From assembly GCA_934561395.1 (NCBI GenBank), contig CAKTGF010000001.1:248001-312000 (forward strand): 64,000 bases of DNA, given 5' to 3'. Origin of the DNA: an uncultured Eubacterium sp. (GTDB taxonomy: Bacteria; Bacillota; Clostridia; Oscillospirales; Acutalibacteraceae). This document shows, one piece after another, positions 50,704 through 59,762 of this stretch (the stretch's first letter is position 1; every line of letters begins with the position of its first letter). A program made the translations under genes and the position numbers. The notes beneath the pieces are model-generated. The model was not told the origin of the DNA, made no database searches, and saw nothing but the letters and a program-made list of their open reading frames with translations.

Positions 50704-50721
50704 CCTTAAACCTTCTTTGTT

Positions 50722-53700
50722 TTATATAATTCCGTCATTTTTAAGGCACTCAATCAGCCTTTCGGTATTTCTGCCGTCGTGATACTGAACAAGCACTGAA
50801 TACCTGTCAATATACTTCTGCTCCTGGGGATTATCGTAATTGCGCTTAATAGCCTCGGTTAAGCCCTCGGTGTTATAGAAATAATCGCCGTAAACATTTT
50901 CCTCATTAAGCATCAGCTTTGTTGTTGGACCGTATTGAGCCATGCATTCGTCCTTTTCCTCCCAATAGAAAATAACTCTTGAGCCACGGTAGAACGAATC
51001 GTAGGCTATTGAGGAATAATCTGTAATAAGCAAACGGGTTTGCATTAATACATCGTCATATCTTGCATCCAAAACAATGCTCTTGATAATTTCCTCAGGC
51101 AGCTTTCTCAGCTCGTTTACAATAAGCGGATGCGGCAGAATAACCACCTTGCTCTTAAGCTCATCGGGCACGCTGTCATAAATACGCATAACCATTTTAA
51201 AATAATTGGTTTGGGTAAAATCATCACGGGCCATATTGATTTCCCAAGGGCGCCAGGTGGGCATAATAACGATTTTGTCCGCATCCGGCTTTAAAATGTT
51301 TTTATCAAACTTGGGCAAGCCCGTAATATACAAATCCTCGGGATAGTGCCTGCCCAGCTGCACAAAGTGGTCAGCCTCCGCCTGGGAGGAAACAACAACC
51401 CTGTATTTTCCGTTAAGCCTTTTGCGCTTGAACATTTTTCTTGACTCACTGTCAAGGGATACCATATACATTACGCCGTGCTGCAAGAACACATAATTAA
51501 TGTTTTTGCTTGATATTTTCTTAAGCGCAAGCACATTAAAGATTTTTAAATCAATTGCATGCACCGGCTGCTCCGTGCCGATAAAGGTTTTAGCCCTAAA
51601 GAAATACAAATAGTGCTTAAAGGTGTGCTTGTAAATAATATGATCTAAATACCTTTGGGGTATTCTGTCAATATATTCATAATCTCTGTCAACAATGAAA
51701 TAAGCGTTATCGTAGCCAAGGTCAATCAGTTTTTCAAAGGTTACGCTTGCACTTTCCTCATATTTTGACGAATTTTTTTCATAAAGAATTACAAGATTTT
51801 TTGCCTTTTCGCTGCACCAAAATCTTGAAAAAACATAGGCAATATCCTGCTTAATGCGCTCAATTGCTTTATCGGATTTAATCCATGAACGCACATAAAC
51901 ATTAAGCCTGTTGCGCTGGGTTTGCCTAAATATTGCAACCGTGTCGGTGGTTTTTTCCCTTAAAATAGGGCCTCTTAACCCAAGGAAAATGCGACCCAGC
52001 GGTGCAAAATAAACTGCGTGGCAGCAAACATCATGGTCAAACCTGTTTTTATAGCACAGGCACACCTCGTTATTTGCAGGCATATCAATCAAATCCTCTG
52101 TGGGAACGGTAAAGGAATAAATACCAAAATGGCTTTTTGAAAGTTTTGAGCCTGCGGTAATAAATTTGGGTTGGTATTTTTGCTGGCCAACCATAATATA
52201 GGTGTCGCTTAGCCTTGTTTTAATCGGAGTTTTAAACGAGAAAAGGCTGACGCACTTCAGCCCTGCCGCCGATTGGGTGTAAAACGGCACAATATTTCTC
52301 ATATACGAGTTAATTCTGAAGCTGGAATTTGCAATACCGTCAATATTTGATTCCAAATAAAGCTTGTTTTCGATATCATACATATCGTATTGCACAAAAC
52401 CCATAGCCTTTTCATAGTTTTTAACGCAAAGCTCTGTTTTTTCGTGCTTTTGGCTTGAGCACATAAAGTCGCCGTGCTTTACAAACTGCTTTTCGCCGCT
52501 TAAATGGCTGAGCATTCCTGCAATTGCCAAATTGCCGCAGGAAAAGTCAACAACCCTTGCAGGCTCAATTGAATGGAAAACTCGCCTTGCCTCACGCTTA
52601 AAAAATCCGTCAAGGCAGGAGGAGGTTAATTTTTTAAGGGAATTTTTACCAAACCTAAACTCCGCAGCCTCCCTTGCAGTAAACTGAAATGCAGTTACCG
52701 TGCCGAAGGTGGAGATATTTTCGTTAAGGGATAAAATATACTCCCTGTTATCCTTTGTAAAGTTATGGCGATAGGCAATTAAATAGTCAAAATCGGGGTT
52801 TTGCCTGATGTATTCCTTAATATTTTCATAATGATTAGCAGGTATTGAGCCCACATACATCAAGCAAAGCTTTTTGCTCAGAGTTTTGTTATCATCAAGG
52901 CTGTAATAATCACTTTTACCCGTTACCATAAGCTCAAAGAGCCTTTCGCAGGTGCGTTCATCGCCGTTGGGGCAGAATTTTTCAATAAATTCGCCGTAAT
53001 CCGCAACAGGCTTTGTCATTTCGCTTACCACGCCGTCAACGGTTTCAACAATTGGGAACGGCAGCTCGTCAAAGGGCATATAAACGCCCCTTGTGCTGAG
53101 GTATTCCTCCTTATCATAAGCAAAAAGGATAATTTTTCTTTTGCTAACCGCATAGTCAAAGAACACGCTTGAATAATCGGTAATCAGTCCGTCGCAGGCA
53201 TTCAGCACCTCGTAGGTGTCATACTCCTGTGGGAACGCCTTAATGTGTTTAAAGCTGTCGCAATCAATTTGGCTTGCAAGAAGAAAGTGCAGATTAACCA
53301 GCACAACCTGATTTTCACCCAACTTTTTATCAAGTTCGGTTAAAATTGACATTGTATCGTTAAGCTGCGACTCAATGCTCGCCGTTCTGCCTGTGCCACG
53401 CCAGGTTGGCATATAGGCAAAAACCTGCTTTTGTGCAAGGTTTAGCTTTTCTTTCATTTGAGCACCCTGTTCGGTGTCATAAAAAACATAATTTCGTGGA
53501 TAATTTGCAATAAGTGATTTGTTTTTGAAGATATACTTTAAATCGTAATCATTCATAAACACATCACGGGTAAATTCGTTGGGGAACAGAGCGTAATCGC
53601 TCATTAAATAGTTTTTCTGTATATTGGCAAGGGACGCTAAATTTGATTTATCCGATTTGCCCAGAGTTTTAAGAGGAGTGCCGTGCCAGGTGTTAAGGAA

Positions 53701-54078
53701 CACCTGCTCGTTCCTTTTTTGAAAATAGGGTGGAAATGAATTATCTGTCATTATATACTTTGCGGTAGCCAGCGCCTTGCAATACGCCTTTGAATTTCTT
53801 ACCAAAAGGGTAACCCTATTAAAGCCATAAAAGCTCATTCGCTCTCTGGCCCTGTCAGCAGTATTATCCGTAACCACAAAAACTGTTTTATATTCGCTCC
53901 AACGGGGATTTGTTTCAATCTCCTTAAGCATTGAAAACATATTTCCGTTAATATTTGAGCCCTGGCCGCCCTCAACAAGAACAAGACGGTCATCAACAGG
54001 TAATTTTAAAAATTTGAGATAATCTGTTTTTAAATTATTTTTCAGTTTTGCAAGTAATTTTTTCGCCTTTTTAATCAA
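50722..54078 (-). CDS. Tandem-domain CDP-glycerol glycerophosphotransferase (TagF/TagB-like)
   Basis: 1118 residues carrying two glycerophosphotransferase-like domains. The first (about 1-400) has TWHGTPLKTLGK with His132 and LITDYSSVFFDYA at about 299-310. The second (about 780-1118) has FLQHGVMYMVSLDSE with His867 and LITDYSSIAYDSF near 1017. A central region (about 400-780) of unclear fold links them. Such enzymes add glycerol phosphate from CDP-glycerol to teichoic-acid-type chains at the inner membrane face. Two active centres in one chain suggest priming plus polymerisation, or a mixed polymer. It lies 28 bases after tagD, which makes its substrate. Confidence 0.9.
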   Translation of the reverse strand: MIKKAKKLLAKLKNNLKTDYLKFLKLPVDDRLVLVEGGQGSNINGNMFSMLKEIETNPRWSEYKTVFVVTDNTADRARERMSFYGFNRVTLLVRNSKAYCKALATAKYIMTDNSFPPYFQKRNEQVFLNTWHGTPLKTLGKSDKSNLASLANIQKNYLMSDYALFPNEFTRDVFMNDYDLKYIFKNKSLIANYPRNYVFYDTEQGAQMKEKLNLAQKQVFAYMPTWRGTGRTASIESQLNDTMSILTELDKKLGENQVVLVNLHFLLASQIDCDSFKHIKAFPQEYDTYEVLNACDGLITDYSSVFFDYAVSKRKIILFAYDKEEYLSTRGVYMPFDELPFPIVETVDGVVSEMTKPVADYGEFIEKFCPNGDERTCERLFELMVTGKSDYYSLDDNKTLSKKLCLMYVGSIPANHYENIKEYIRQNPDFDYLIAYRHNFTKDNREYILSLNENISTFGTVTAFQFTAREAAEFRFGKNSLKKLTSSCLDGFFKREARRVFHSIEPARVVDFSCGNLAIAGMLSHLSGEKQFVKHGDFMCSSQKHEKTELCVKNYEKAMGFVQYDMYDIENKLYLESNIDGIANSSFRINSYMRNIVPFYTQSAAGLKCVSLFSFKTPIKTRLSDTYIMVGQQKYQPKFITAGSKLSKSHFGIYSFTVPTEDLIDMPANNEVCLCYKNRFDHDVCCHAVYFAPLGRIFLGLRGPILREKTTDTVAIFRQTQRNRLNVYVRSWIKSDKAIERIKQDIAYVFSRFWCSEKAKNLVILYEKNSSKYEESASVTFEKLIDLGYDNAYFIVDRDYEYIDRIPQRYLDHIIYKHTFKHYLYFFRAKTFIGTEQPVHAIDLKIFNVLALKKISSKNINYVFLQHGVMYMVSLDSESRKMFKRKRLNGKYRVVVSSQAEADHFVQLGRHYPEDLYITGLPKFDKNILKPDADKIVIMPTWRPWEINMARDDFTQTNYFKMVMRIYDSVPDELKSKVVILPHPLIVNELRKLPEEIIKSIVLDARYDDVLMQTRLLITDYSSIAYDSFYRGSRVIFYWEEKDECMAQYGPTTKLMLNEENVYGDYFYNTEGLTEAIKRNYDNPQEQKYIDRYSVLVQYHDGRNTERLIECLKNDGII

Positions 54079-54106
54079 TTTCCGTTCCTCTTACGCTGAT
54101 AAAATT

Positions 54107-54535
54107 TTATTCGGGTAATTGATTTTTGCCCGATACAGGCTCCTTCAACTTTAAATCGCCCTTAATTTGTGTTGTTGAAACGCCCGGTGTTCTGTCTAAA
54201 AACACAAGCTCGCAATAATCCTTAAGATAATCAAACTTGTCAGAGCCTGCCCAATCGCCGCCCATAACAACTGTATCTATGTGATATTCTCTTATATCGT
54301 CAAGCTTTTGCTCCCAATTATTTTCGGGAATGACAAGGTCAACATACCTGATTGCCTCAAGCATCTTTTTCCTTGTTTCGTAATTGTGATATGCTGTTTT
54401 TCCCTTTGATTCGTTAAATTCATCGGTTGACAGTGCAACTACCAAATAATCGCCCAGCGCCTTTGCCCTTTGCAAAAGCCTGATGTGCCCGTAATGGAGC
54501 AAATCAAAGGTTCCGTATGTTAAAATTCTTTTCAT
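54107..54535 (-). CDS. tagD: Glycerol-3-phosphate cytidylyltransferase
   Basis: 142 residues, slightly longer than B. subtilis TagD. It makes CDP-glycerol from CTP and glycerol 3-phosphate. GTFDLLHYGHIRLLQRAK contains the HxGH nucleotide motif; STDEFNESKGK, YETRKKMLEAIRYVD and RTPGVSTTQI (ISSTxI-like) complete the family pattern. It lies between two glycerophosphotransferase genes, 27 bases after the first. Confidence 0.96.
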   Translation of the reverse strand: MKRILTYGTFDLLHYGHIRLLQRAKALGDYLVVALSTDEFNESKGKTAYHNYETRKKMLEAIRYVDLVIPENNWEQKLDDIREYHIDTVVMGGDWAGSDKFDYLKDYCELVFLDRTPGVSTTQIKGDLKLKEPVSGKNQLPE

Positions 54536-54562
54536 TTTTAACCACTTTCTCTTTCAAAATAT

Positions 54563-55672
54563 CTATTCGGCCAGCTTCATTGAAATGAATTTTGCAAGCA
54601 CCCCTGAGCAGCTGCCCTTTGGCACCTCAATATACTTTTCCTTAAAACTGTAAAGTGAGTTCAAATCGTAATCGTCACGCCTTATTGCCTTTACCAAATC
54701 CTCGGCATTGTCAAACACTGCGTTTGGCAGCTCCGCCTTAAGGTCAATGTTAATTCCCCTTTCCGCCATATACTCGTTATAGTCGGGAGTAAAGAAATAA
54801 AGGGGCTTCATTAAAAGTGCAGCCTCAAAGGCGCAGGCGGAATAGTCGGTAATAATTATATCCGCAAGTTTCATAAGGTCAAAGGAATCAAAATTACCCT
54901 TGGGGGTGTATTTTTCATCCTTATCCGAATGGAACAACGGGTGCTCGCTGATTACAAGCTGATAATCGTCAATACCCTCAAACTCGGTTTTCAGCATTTG
55001 CTCAACATAGGGTACTCTGTCCCTGAATGTGGGCAAATACAAAACAAGCTTTTTTCTGCCAAAGGAGGGGTTTTGGTAATAAAAATCCGCCGCCCTTGAC
55101 TTGCCGTCGGTAATATAGTCAACCCTTGGCATGGGGCAAATAATGATTTTGCTGCTGTCGACCCCAAAGGCTTCCATATAAAACCTTGCTGTGGCGGCAC
55201 TGGGCGCAAGCACATAGCTGTAATTTTTGTGCATGCACATGGCTTTGGCAACTGCTTCGTCCCTGCCCTCCTTGGTACCAAGGCTTTGCAGGCCGAATTT
55301 TTTTGTTGCCCCAAGGGCATGCCACATTTGAATAACCGTTAAATCCGGCTTGTGCTTTAAGCAGGAAACCGTAACGGAATAGGTGTCAACAATTGCAATT
55401 TTTGATGTTGCAAGGTAGTACATATCGCCGATTACATAAAAGCAATATTTGATTTTTGCGGCAAAGCCGTTTTCAATCATTCTAAGCCTGAAAATTTGCT
55501 TTGTATCGGGGCATTCCTCTTTAACGGCACTCTCAAGCAGCCTTATATCAATTCCCTTTTCGTTCCTTTGGCGGGAAAGATAAACAATTTGGTTTTTTGT
55601 TTTCAGCAGCTTCATAGGTGCATAAAGCAACCTTAAGCCGAATTTGAGTATAGAGATTAAAATAACCTTCAT
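54563..55672 (-). CDS. CDP-glycerol glycerophosphotransferase (TagB-like)
   Basis: 369 residues, single-domain member of the Glyphos_transf family. MWHALGATKKFG carries the first His motif; YLPTFRD, ISEHPLF and IITDYSACAFEAALL complete it. It probably adds the first glycerol phosphate to the lipid-linked disaccharide or a related primer. The N-terminal ILISILKFGLRLLYAP looks like a membrane-associating helix. It starts 9 bases after the glyA stop with only a weak ribosome site. tagO and tagA are not in the window. Confidence 0.88.
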   Translation of the reverse strand: MKVILISILKFGLRLLYAPMKLLKTKNQIVYLSRQRNEKGIDIRLLESAVKEECPDTKQIFRLRMIENGFAAKIKYCFYVIGDMYYLATSKIAIVDTYSVTVSCLKHKPDLTVIQMWHALGATKKFGLQSLGTKEGRDEAVAKAMCMHKNYSYVLAPSAATARFYMEAFGVDSSKIIICPMPRVDYITDGKSRAADFYYQNPSFGRKKLVLYLPTFRDRVPYVEQMLKTEFEGIDDYQLVISEHPLFHSDKDEKYTPKGNFDSFDLMKLADIIITDYSACAFEAALLMKPLYFFTPDYNEYMAERGINIDLKAELPNAVFDNAEDLVKAIRRDDYDLNSLYSFKEKYIEVPKGSCSGVLAKFISMKLAE

Positions 55673-55681
55673 AGGCGTTTA

Positions 55682-56935
55682 TTACTCATAAAGAGGGTAT
55701 TTGGCGCAAATTTCTGCCACACCGTTTGTGATTGTATCTATATTGTTATCATAATCTGTTACTGCAAGATAAATATATTCTGCAATTTTATCAAAATCAT
55801 CTGCATTAAGACCCCTTGTTGTTGCCGCAGGAGTGCCGATACGCACGCCCGATGTAACAAACGGAGAAAGGGGCTCATTGGGAACGGTGTTTTTGTTAAG
55901 GGTAATGTGAACATCATCAAGCCTTTTTTCAAGCTCCTTGCCGGTTACGCCCGTTCCTCTTAAATCAAGCAGGCACAGGTGGTTGTCCGTTCCGCCGGAA
56001 ACAAGGTTAAGACCCCTTGAGGTAAGGCCCTTTGCAAGAGCCTGTGCATTTTCAACAACACGCTTTTGATATTCCTTAAACTCAGGCTTAAGTGCCTCGC
56101 CAAAGCAAACAGCCTTGCCTGCAATAACATGCATTAACGGGCCGCCCTGGGTTCCCGGGAACACTGCGGAATTAAGCTTTTTAGCAAGATATGGGTTGTT
56201 GCAAAGAATAAGTCCGCCACGAGGACCCCTGAGGGTTTTGTGTGTGGTTGTTGTAACAACATCCGCATAAGGGATTGGGGATTGGTGCAGCCCTGCAGCA
56301 ACCAAGCCTGCAATGTGAGCCATATCAACCATAAACATTGCGCCGTTAGCGTGTGCAATATCTGCCATTGTGGCAAAATCAATTTCACGGGGATAAGCTG
56401 AAGCACCTGCAACAATAAGCTTTGGCTTTGTTTTTATAACAAGCTTGTTAAAAGCGGTGTAATCAATATAGCCGTTATCATCAACACCATAGGGAACAAA
56501 GTTAAAGTATTTGCCTGAAATGTTTGCAGGAGAGCCGTGGGTCAAATGGCCGCCGTTGTCAAGGCTCATGCCCATTACGGTGTCGCCCGGCTTAAGCAGC
56601 GCAAGGTAAACCGCAGTGTTAGCCTGTGCACCTGAGTGTGGCTGAACATTTGCAAACTTGCAACCAAAAAGTTCGCAGGCTCTTTTAATTGCAATTTCCT
56701 CAACAATATCAACATATTGGCAGCCGCCGTAATAACGCTTTGAGGGCAAACCCTCTGCATATTTATTTGTAAGGATAGACCCCATTGCGGCCATAACCTG
56801 TGGGGAAACAAGGTTTTCCGAGGCTATAAGCTCGATATTCTCTCTCTGTCTTTTAAGTTCAAGGTTCATAGCGTCAGCTACCTCTTTATCGGTTTCGGCA
56901 ACCATAGCTATTGAATCAAAATAATCTGAATACAT
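55682..56935 (-). CDS. glyA: Serine hydroxymethyltransferase
   Basis: 417 residues from [16 protein letters not shown] lies eight bases before this ATG, better than the longer frame from 56965. It converts serine and tetrahydrofolate to glycine and methylene-THF. Seen: [43 protein letters not shown], and PLP-Lys in [13 protein letters not shown]. First gene of the transcript that continues into the teichoic-acid-type genes. Promoter at 56972-57000. Confidence 0.97.
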   Translation of the reverse strand: MYSDYFDSIAMVAETDKEVADAMNLELKRQRENIELIASENLVSPQVMAAMGSILTNKYAEGLPSKRYYGGCQYVDIVEEIAIKRACELFGCKFANVQPHSGAQANTAVYLALLKPGDTVMGMSLDNGGHLTHGSPANISGKYFNFVPYGVDDNGYIDYTAFNKLVIKTKPKLIVAGASAYPREIDFATMADIAHANGAMFMVDMAHIAGLVAAGLHQSPIPYADVVTTTTHKTLRGPRGGLILCNNPYLAKKLNSAVFPGTQGGPLMHVIAGKAVCFGEALKPEFKEYQKRVVENAQALAKGLTSRGLNLVSGGTDNHLCLLDLRGTGVTGKELEKRLDDVHITLNKNTVPNEPLSPFVTSGVRIGTPAATTRGLNADDFDKIAEYIYLAVTDYDNNIDTITNGVAEICAKYPLYE

Positions 56936-56971
56936 TGGAAATTCCTCCTGTAAATATAATTTCACAGATAT

Positions 56972-57000
56972 ATAATATCATAAGAGTAATAAATATACAA
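56972..57000 (-). promoter_or_regulatory. Sigma-A promoter of glyA and the tag genes
   Basis: On the minus strand: -35 TTGTAT, 17-base spacer, -10 TATTAT, about 36 bases before the start. Confidence 0.65.
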
Positions 57001-57126
57001 TAAAAAATACCTTAAAAGACTTTAAAAAATATTAAAATTATGTAAGATTGACTTAAAAACGCTGTTAAAAAGCTGATAAATCACCTCAAAATCACGCTGT
57101 TTTTGGGAGCGTATTTCAATTAATAC

Positions 57127-57155
57127 TTGAAAGATATGCCGCTGTGTGCTAAAAT
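57127..57155 (+). promoter_or_regulatory. Sigma-A promoter of yebC
   Basis: Plus strand: -35 TTGAAA, 17-base spacer, -10 TAAAAT. It ends 36 bases before the chosen start, which also rules against the longer frame beginning at 57159. Confidence 0.75.
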
Positions 57156-57191
57156 GTTTTGTATGAATTTTTCAGAAAGGGCATTTTTTAT

Positions 57192-57935
57192 ATGAGCGGA
57201 CATAATAAATGGAGCACCATTAAAAGAAAAAAAGGTGCTAACGACGCAGCAAGAGCAAAAGTATTTACAAAGATAGGAAGAGAGCTTGCCGTTGCGGTTA
57301 AAAACGGCGGTCCCGACCCTAACAATAACGCAAAGCTCCGTGATGTAATCGCAAAGGCTAAGCAAAATAATGTTCCCAACGACAATATTGAGCGTATGCT
57401 TAAAAAGGCAGCCGGCGACAGCGACGGTGCAAACTATGAGGAAATCGTATATGAGGGCTATGGCCCGTCAGGCGTTGCAGTTGTGGTTGAGGCGCTTACG
57501 GATAACAGAAACAGAACTGCCGGCGAGGTTCGCCACTATTTTGACAAGGCCGGCGGAAATATGGGTAACCCCGGCTCGGTAACATTTATGTTTGAAAAGC
57601 AGGGCGTTATCATTATTGAAAAAGAGGATGTTGACGAGGATCAGCTTATGGAGGACGCCCTTGAGGCAGGCGCCGCTGATTTTCTTACAGATGATGAGGA
57701 AATTTTTGAAATCCGCACAGAGCCCAATGATGTTGGCGCTATCCGTGACGAGCTTTCGGAAAAAGGCTACAACATTATCTCATCCGAGGCCGCTTATATT
57801 CCCTCAACCTTCACTCGCCTTGAAAATGAGGATGATATGAAGAAAATGGCACGCATGATTGAAATGTTTGAAGAAAACGACGATGTTCAAAACATTTATC
57901 ACAACTGGGAAAACGAAAGCGACTACGAAGAATAA
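57192..57935 (+). CDS. yebC: YebC/PmpR family protein (translation/transcription regulator)
   Basis: 247 residues from MSGHNKWSTIKRKKGAND, the universally conserved start of the family; GAAAGGG lies about 12 bases upstream. Also seen: ARAKVFTKIGRELAVAVKNGG, NVPNDNIERMLKKA and the three-domain layout with the acidic C-terminus. YebC-type proteins were described as DNA-binding regulators and more recently as factors that relieve ribosome stalling at proline runs. Stands alone on the plus strand between minus-strand operons, with promoter and terminator. Confidence 0.96.
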   Translation: MSGHNKWSTIKRKKGANDAARAKVFTKIGRELAVAVKNGGPDPNNNAKLRDVIAKAKQNNVPNDNIERMLKKAAGDSDGANYEEIVYEGYGPSGVAVVVEALTDNRNRTAGEVRHYFDKAGGNMGNPGSVTFMFEKQGVIIIEKEDVDEDQLMEDALEAGAADFLTDDEEIFEIRTEPNDVGAIRDELSEKGYNIISSEAAYIPSTFTRLENEDDMKKMARMIEMFEENDDVQNIYHNWENESDYEE

Positions 57936-57950
57936 TTCACACCACGCAAA

Positions 57951-57983
57951 ACACCCCTACCATTGGTAGGGGTGTTAGTTTTT
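57951..57983. terminator. Bidirectional terminator between yebC and the tagH-like gene
   Basis: A perfect 11-bp stem ACACCCCTACC/GGTAGGGGTGT with a 3-base loop. The plus side is followed by TAGTTTTT, the minus side by TTTTGC, so it can serve both converging genes. Confidence 0.9.
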
Positions 57984-58002
57984 ATGTTAATTTGTGCCGA
58001 AT

Positions 58003-58860
58003 TTATGCTTCAGCAGTTGCGTCGGCAGCAGGCGCCGCATTTGCAGCAGGTGCTGCGGGTTCCGGTGTTTTTGGCTTTGTTGCAGTTTTTTCCTCATAAA
58101 CCTGTGAAACGCTTTCAACATCGCCCTTGGCAATTATTCTGCCGTGTTCAAGCAAAATTGCCTTGTTGCAAATTGCCTTAACCTGTGTGATGTTGTGCGA
58201 AACAAACAACACCGTTACGCCCTTATCAAACATGCTTTGAACCTTGGCAAGGCTCTTTTTTCTGAACTGAGCGTCGCCTACGGAGAGCACCTCGTCAAGA
58301 ATGAGAATATCAGGGTCAACAGCTGTTGCAATTGAAAATCCCAGCCTTGCTCTCATACCCGATGAATAGTTTTTAACAGGTATGTTAATAAAGTGACCCA
58401 GCTCGGAAAACTCAATTATTTCATCAATTTTACCGTCAAGATATTCGTGGGAATAGCCTAAAATAGCGCCGTATAAATAAATGTTTTCTCTGCCTGAATA
58501 GTTAGGATCAAAGCCTGCGCCAAGCTCCAAAAGGGGTGCAATAACGCCCTTCTTTTTAATCTCGCCTTGGGTCGGCTTATAAACTCCTACAATAGTTTTA
58601 AGCAGGGTACTTTTTCCGGCACCGTTAAGGCCTAAAATAGCCAATCTGTCGCCCTTGTTAATTTCAAAGGATACATCATCAAGAGCTAAAAACTTTTTGT
58701 ATTCAATATCCTTTTTAACAAGCTTAATAAAGTATTCTTTAAGGTTATCAACCTTTTCCTTGCTTAGATTAAAGCTCATTGTAACATGCTCAACACTGAT
58801 TACAACTTCATCATCACTTGCTGCCACGGGGGCAACAGACTCTTTGGTAATTTCTTCCAT
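58003..58860 (-). CDS. ABC transporter ATP-binding protein, polysaccharide/teichoic acid export (TagH/Wzt-like)
   Basis: 285 residues. Walker A GLNGAGKSTLLKTI, signature KNYSSGMRARLGFS, Walker B PDILILDEVLSVGD, switch His in VSHNITQ. The YSSGMxxRL signature and KFLALDDVSFEINKGDRLAILG identify the polysaccharide-export subgroup. It should power export of a teichoic-acid-like or other surface polymer. The C-terminal 25 residues are an Ala/Pro-rich tail (PEPAAPAANAAPAADATAEA), not the sugar-binding domain of Wzt or the long extension of B. subtilis TagH. The partner permease (TagG-like) is not next to it. Confidence 0.92.
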   Translation of the reverse strand: MEEITKESVAPVAASDDEVVISVEHVTMSFNLSKEKVDNLKEYFIKLVKKDIEYKKFLALDDVSFEINKGDRLAILGLNGAGKSTLLKTIVGVYKPTQGEIKKKGVIAPLLELGAGFDPNYSGRENIYLYGAILGYSHEYLDGKIDEIIEFSELGHFINIPVKNYSSGMRARLGFSIATAVDPDILILDEVLSVGDAQFRKKSLAKVQSMFDKGVTVLFVSHNITQVKAICNKAILLEHGRIIAKGDVESVSQVYEEKTATKPKTPEPAAPAANAAPAADATAEA

Positions 58861-58871
58861 AATAAAATCCT

Positions 58872-59762
58872 CTATTTTTGATTACGCTTTAGCTTCCACA
58901 CGGCAACCGTTAAGGCTAACGCTGCCAATAACGAAAGCATCGAAGAAACGCAAACGGCAGTAACGCCGTTATTAACAAACCTCATAACCGAATCGCATAA
59001 ATAGCTTGGATATATAACTAAGGTTTTATATTTCTTTATCACATTAACGGCAAGCACCGACAAAAGCTGTAACTCGCCGGAGGCTGTCACAGCATAGGCG
59101 ATTGCCCTTATGCTTCTGTATTTTTTATTTCCTATTGAAATTATCACAAGAATTAAAACCACTGCAACCACCGCAAAGGCCGCACAAACTGCAACAGAGG
59201 CGGTTTTGCCGATATTTGCCACGGTTTTAAGCTTTTGCATATACACAAATTCAACTTTTTTGCATATATAATCCTTTATATCGGCGGCGAAAAGCTCTCC
59301 GCCGTTTTCAACAGAGCCCGATTGTTTAATCCCCTGCTCCTTTAAGGTATCGTTAACCGATTTTGCAAGGCTTTCTTCAAACTCGTTGATTTTATCAACA
59401 TAGGTGCTTTCGGTAAACTGCTGCGCCGATGTTAGATTGCCGTATGCATAGGAAACGGCAATATCGTTTATTTTATCAAAGGTCAATTCGCTTTCAATGC
59501 AAGCTCTTGGAACTGCATAATAATCGCATAAATCCTCTGCATATTCCAAAATATCGTTATACAGCCCATTAACATATTGCTCGTTTGCAAAAACCTGCGC
59601 ATATTTTTCTCCGCTTAAAAAATACAGATTTCCGCAGGCAATGGCGCTCAGCACCGTCATTACAAGAAACAAAAAGAATGCAACTGTTTTTCTGCCGATG
59701 CTCTGCCACCGTGTTTCCGACCTTGAGGAGCTTTGATAATCATTTACTCTGTTATGGCTCAT
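58872..59762 (-). CDS. Multi-pass membrane protein of unknown function
   Basis: 296 residues from MSHNRVNDYQSS; AAGGAGG lies six bases before this ATG, inside the end of the upstream gene, which it overlaps by 11 bases. One helix near 27-50 (TVAFFLFLVMTVLSAIAC), a helical extracytoplasmic domain of about 130 residues, then about three more helices (near 180-205, 220-240 and 260-285). The last residues are basic (KLKRNQK). I do not recognise the family. Co-translation with the sortase-fold gene and proximity to the export ATPase suggest a cell-envelope role. Confidence 0.7.
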   Translation of the reverse strand: MSHNRVNDYQSSSRSETRWQSIGRKTVAFFLFLVMTVLSAIACGNLYFLSGEKYAQVFANEQYVNGLYNDILEYAEDLCDYYAVPRACIESELTFDKINDIAVSYAYGNLTSAQQFTESTYVDKINEFEESLAKSVNDTLKEQGIKQSGSVENGGELFAADIKDYICKKVEFVYMQKLKTVANIGKTASVAVCAAFAVVAVVLILVIISIGNKKYRSIRAIAYAVTASGELQLLSVLAVNVIKKYKTLVIYPSYLCDSVMRFVNNGVTAVCVSSMLSLLAALALTVAVWKLKRNQK

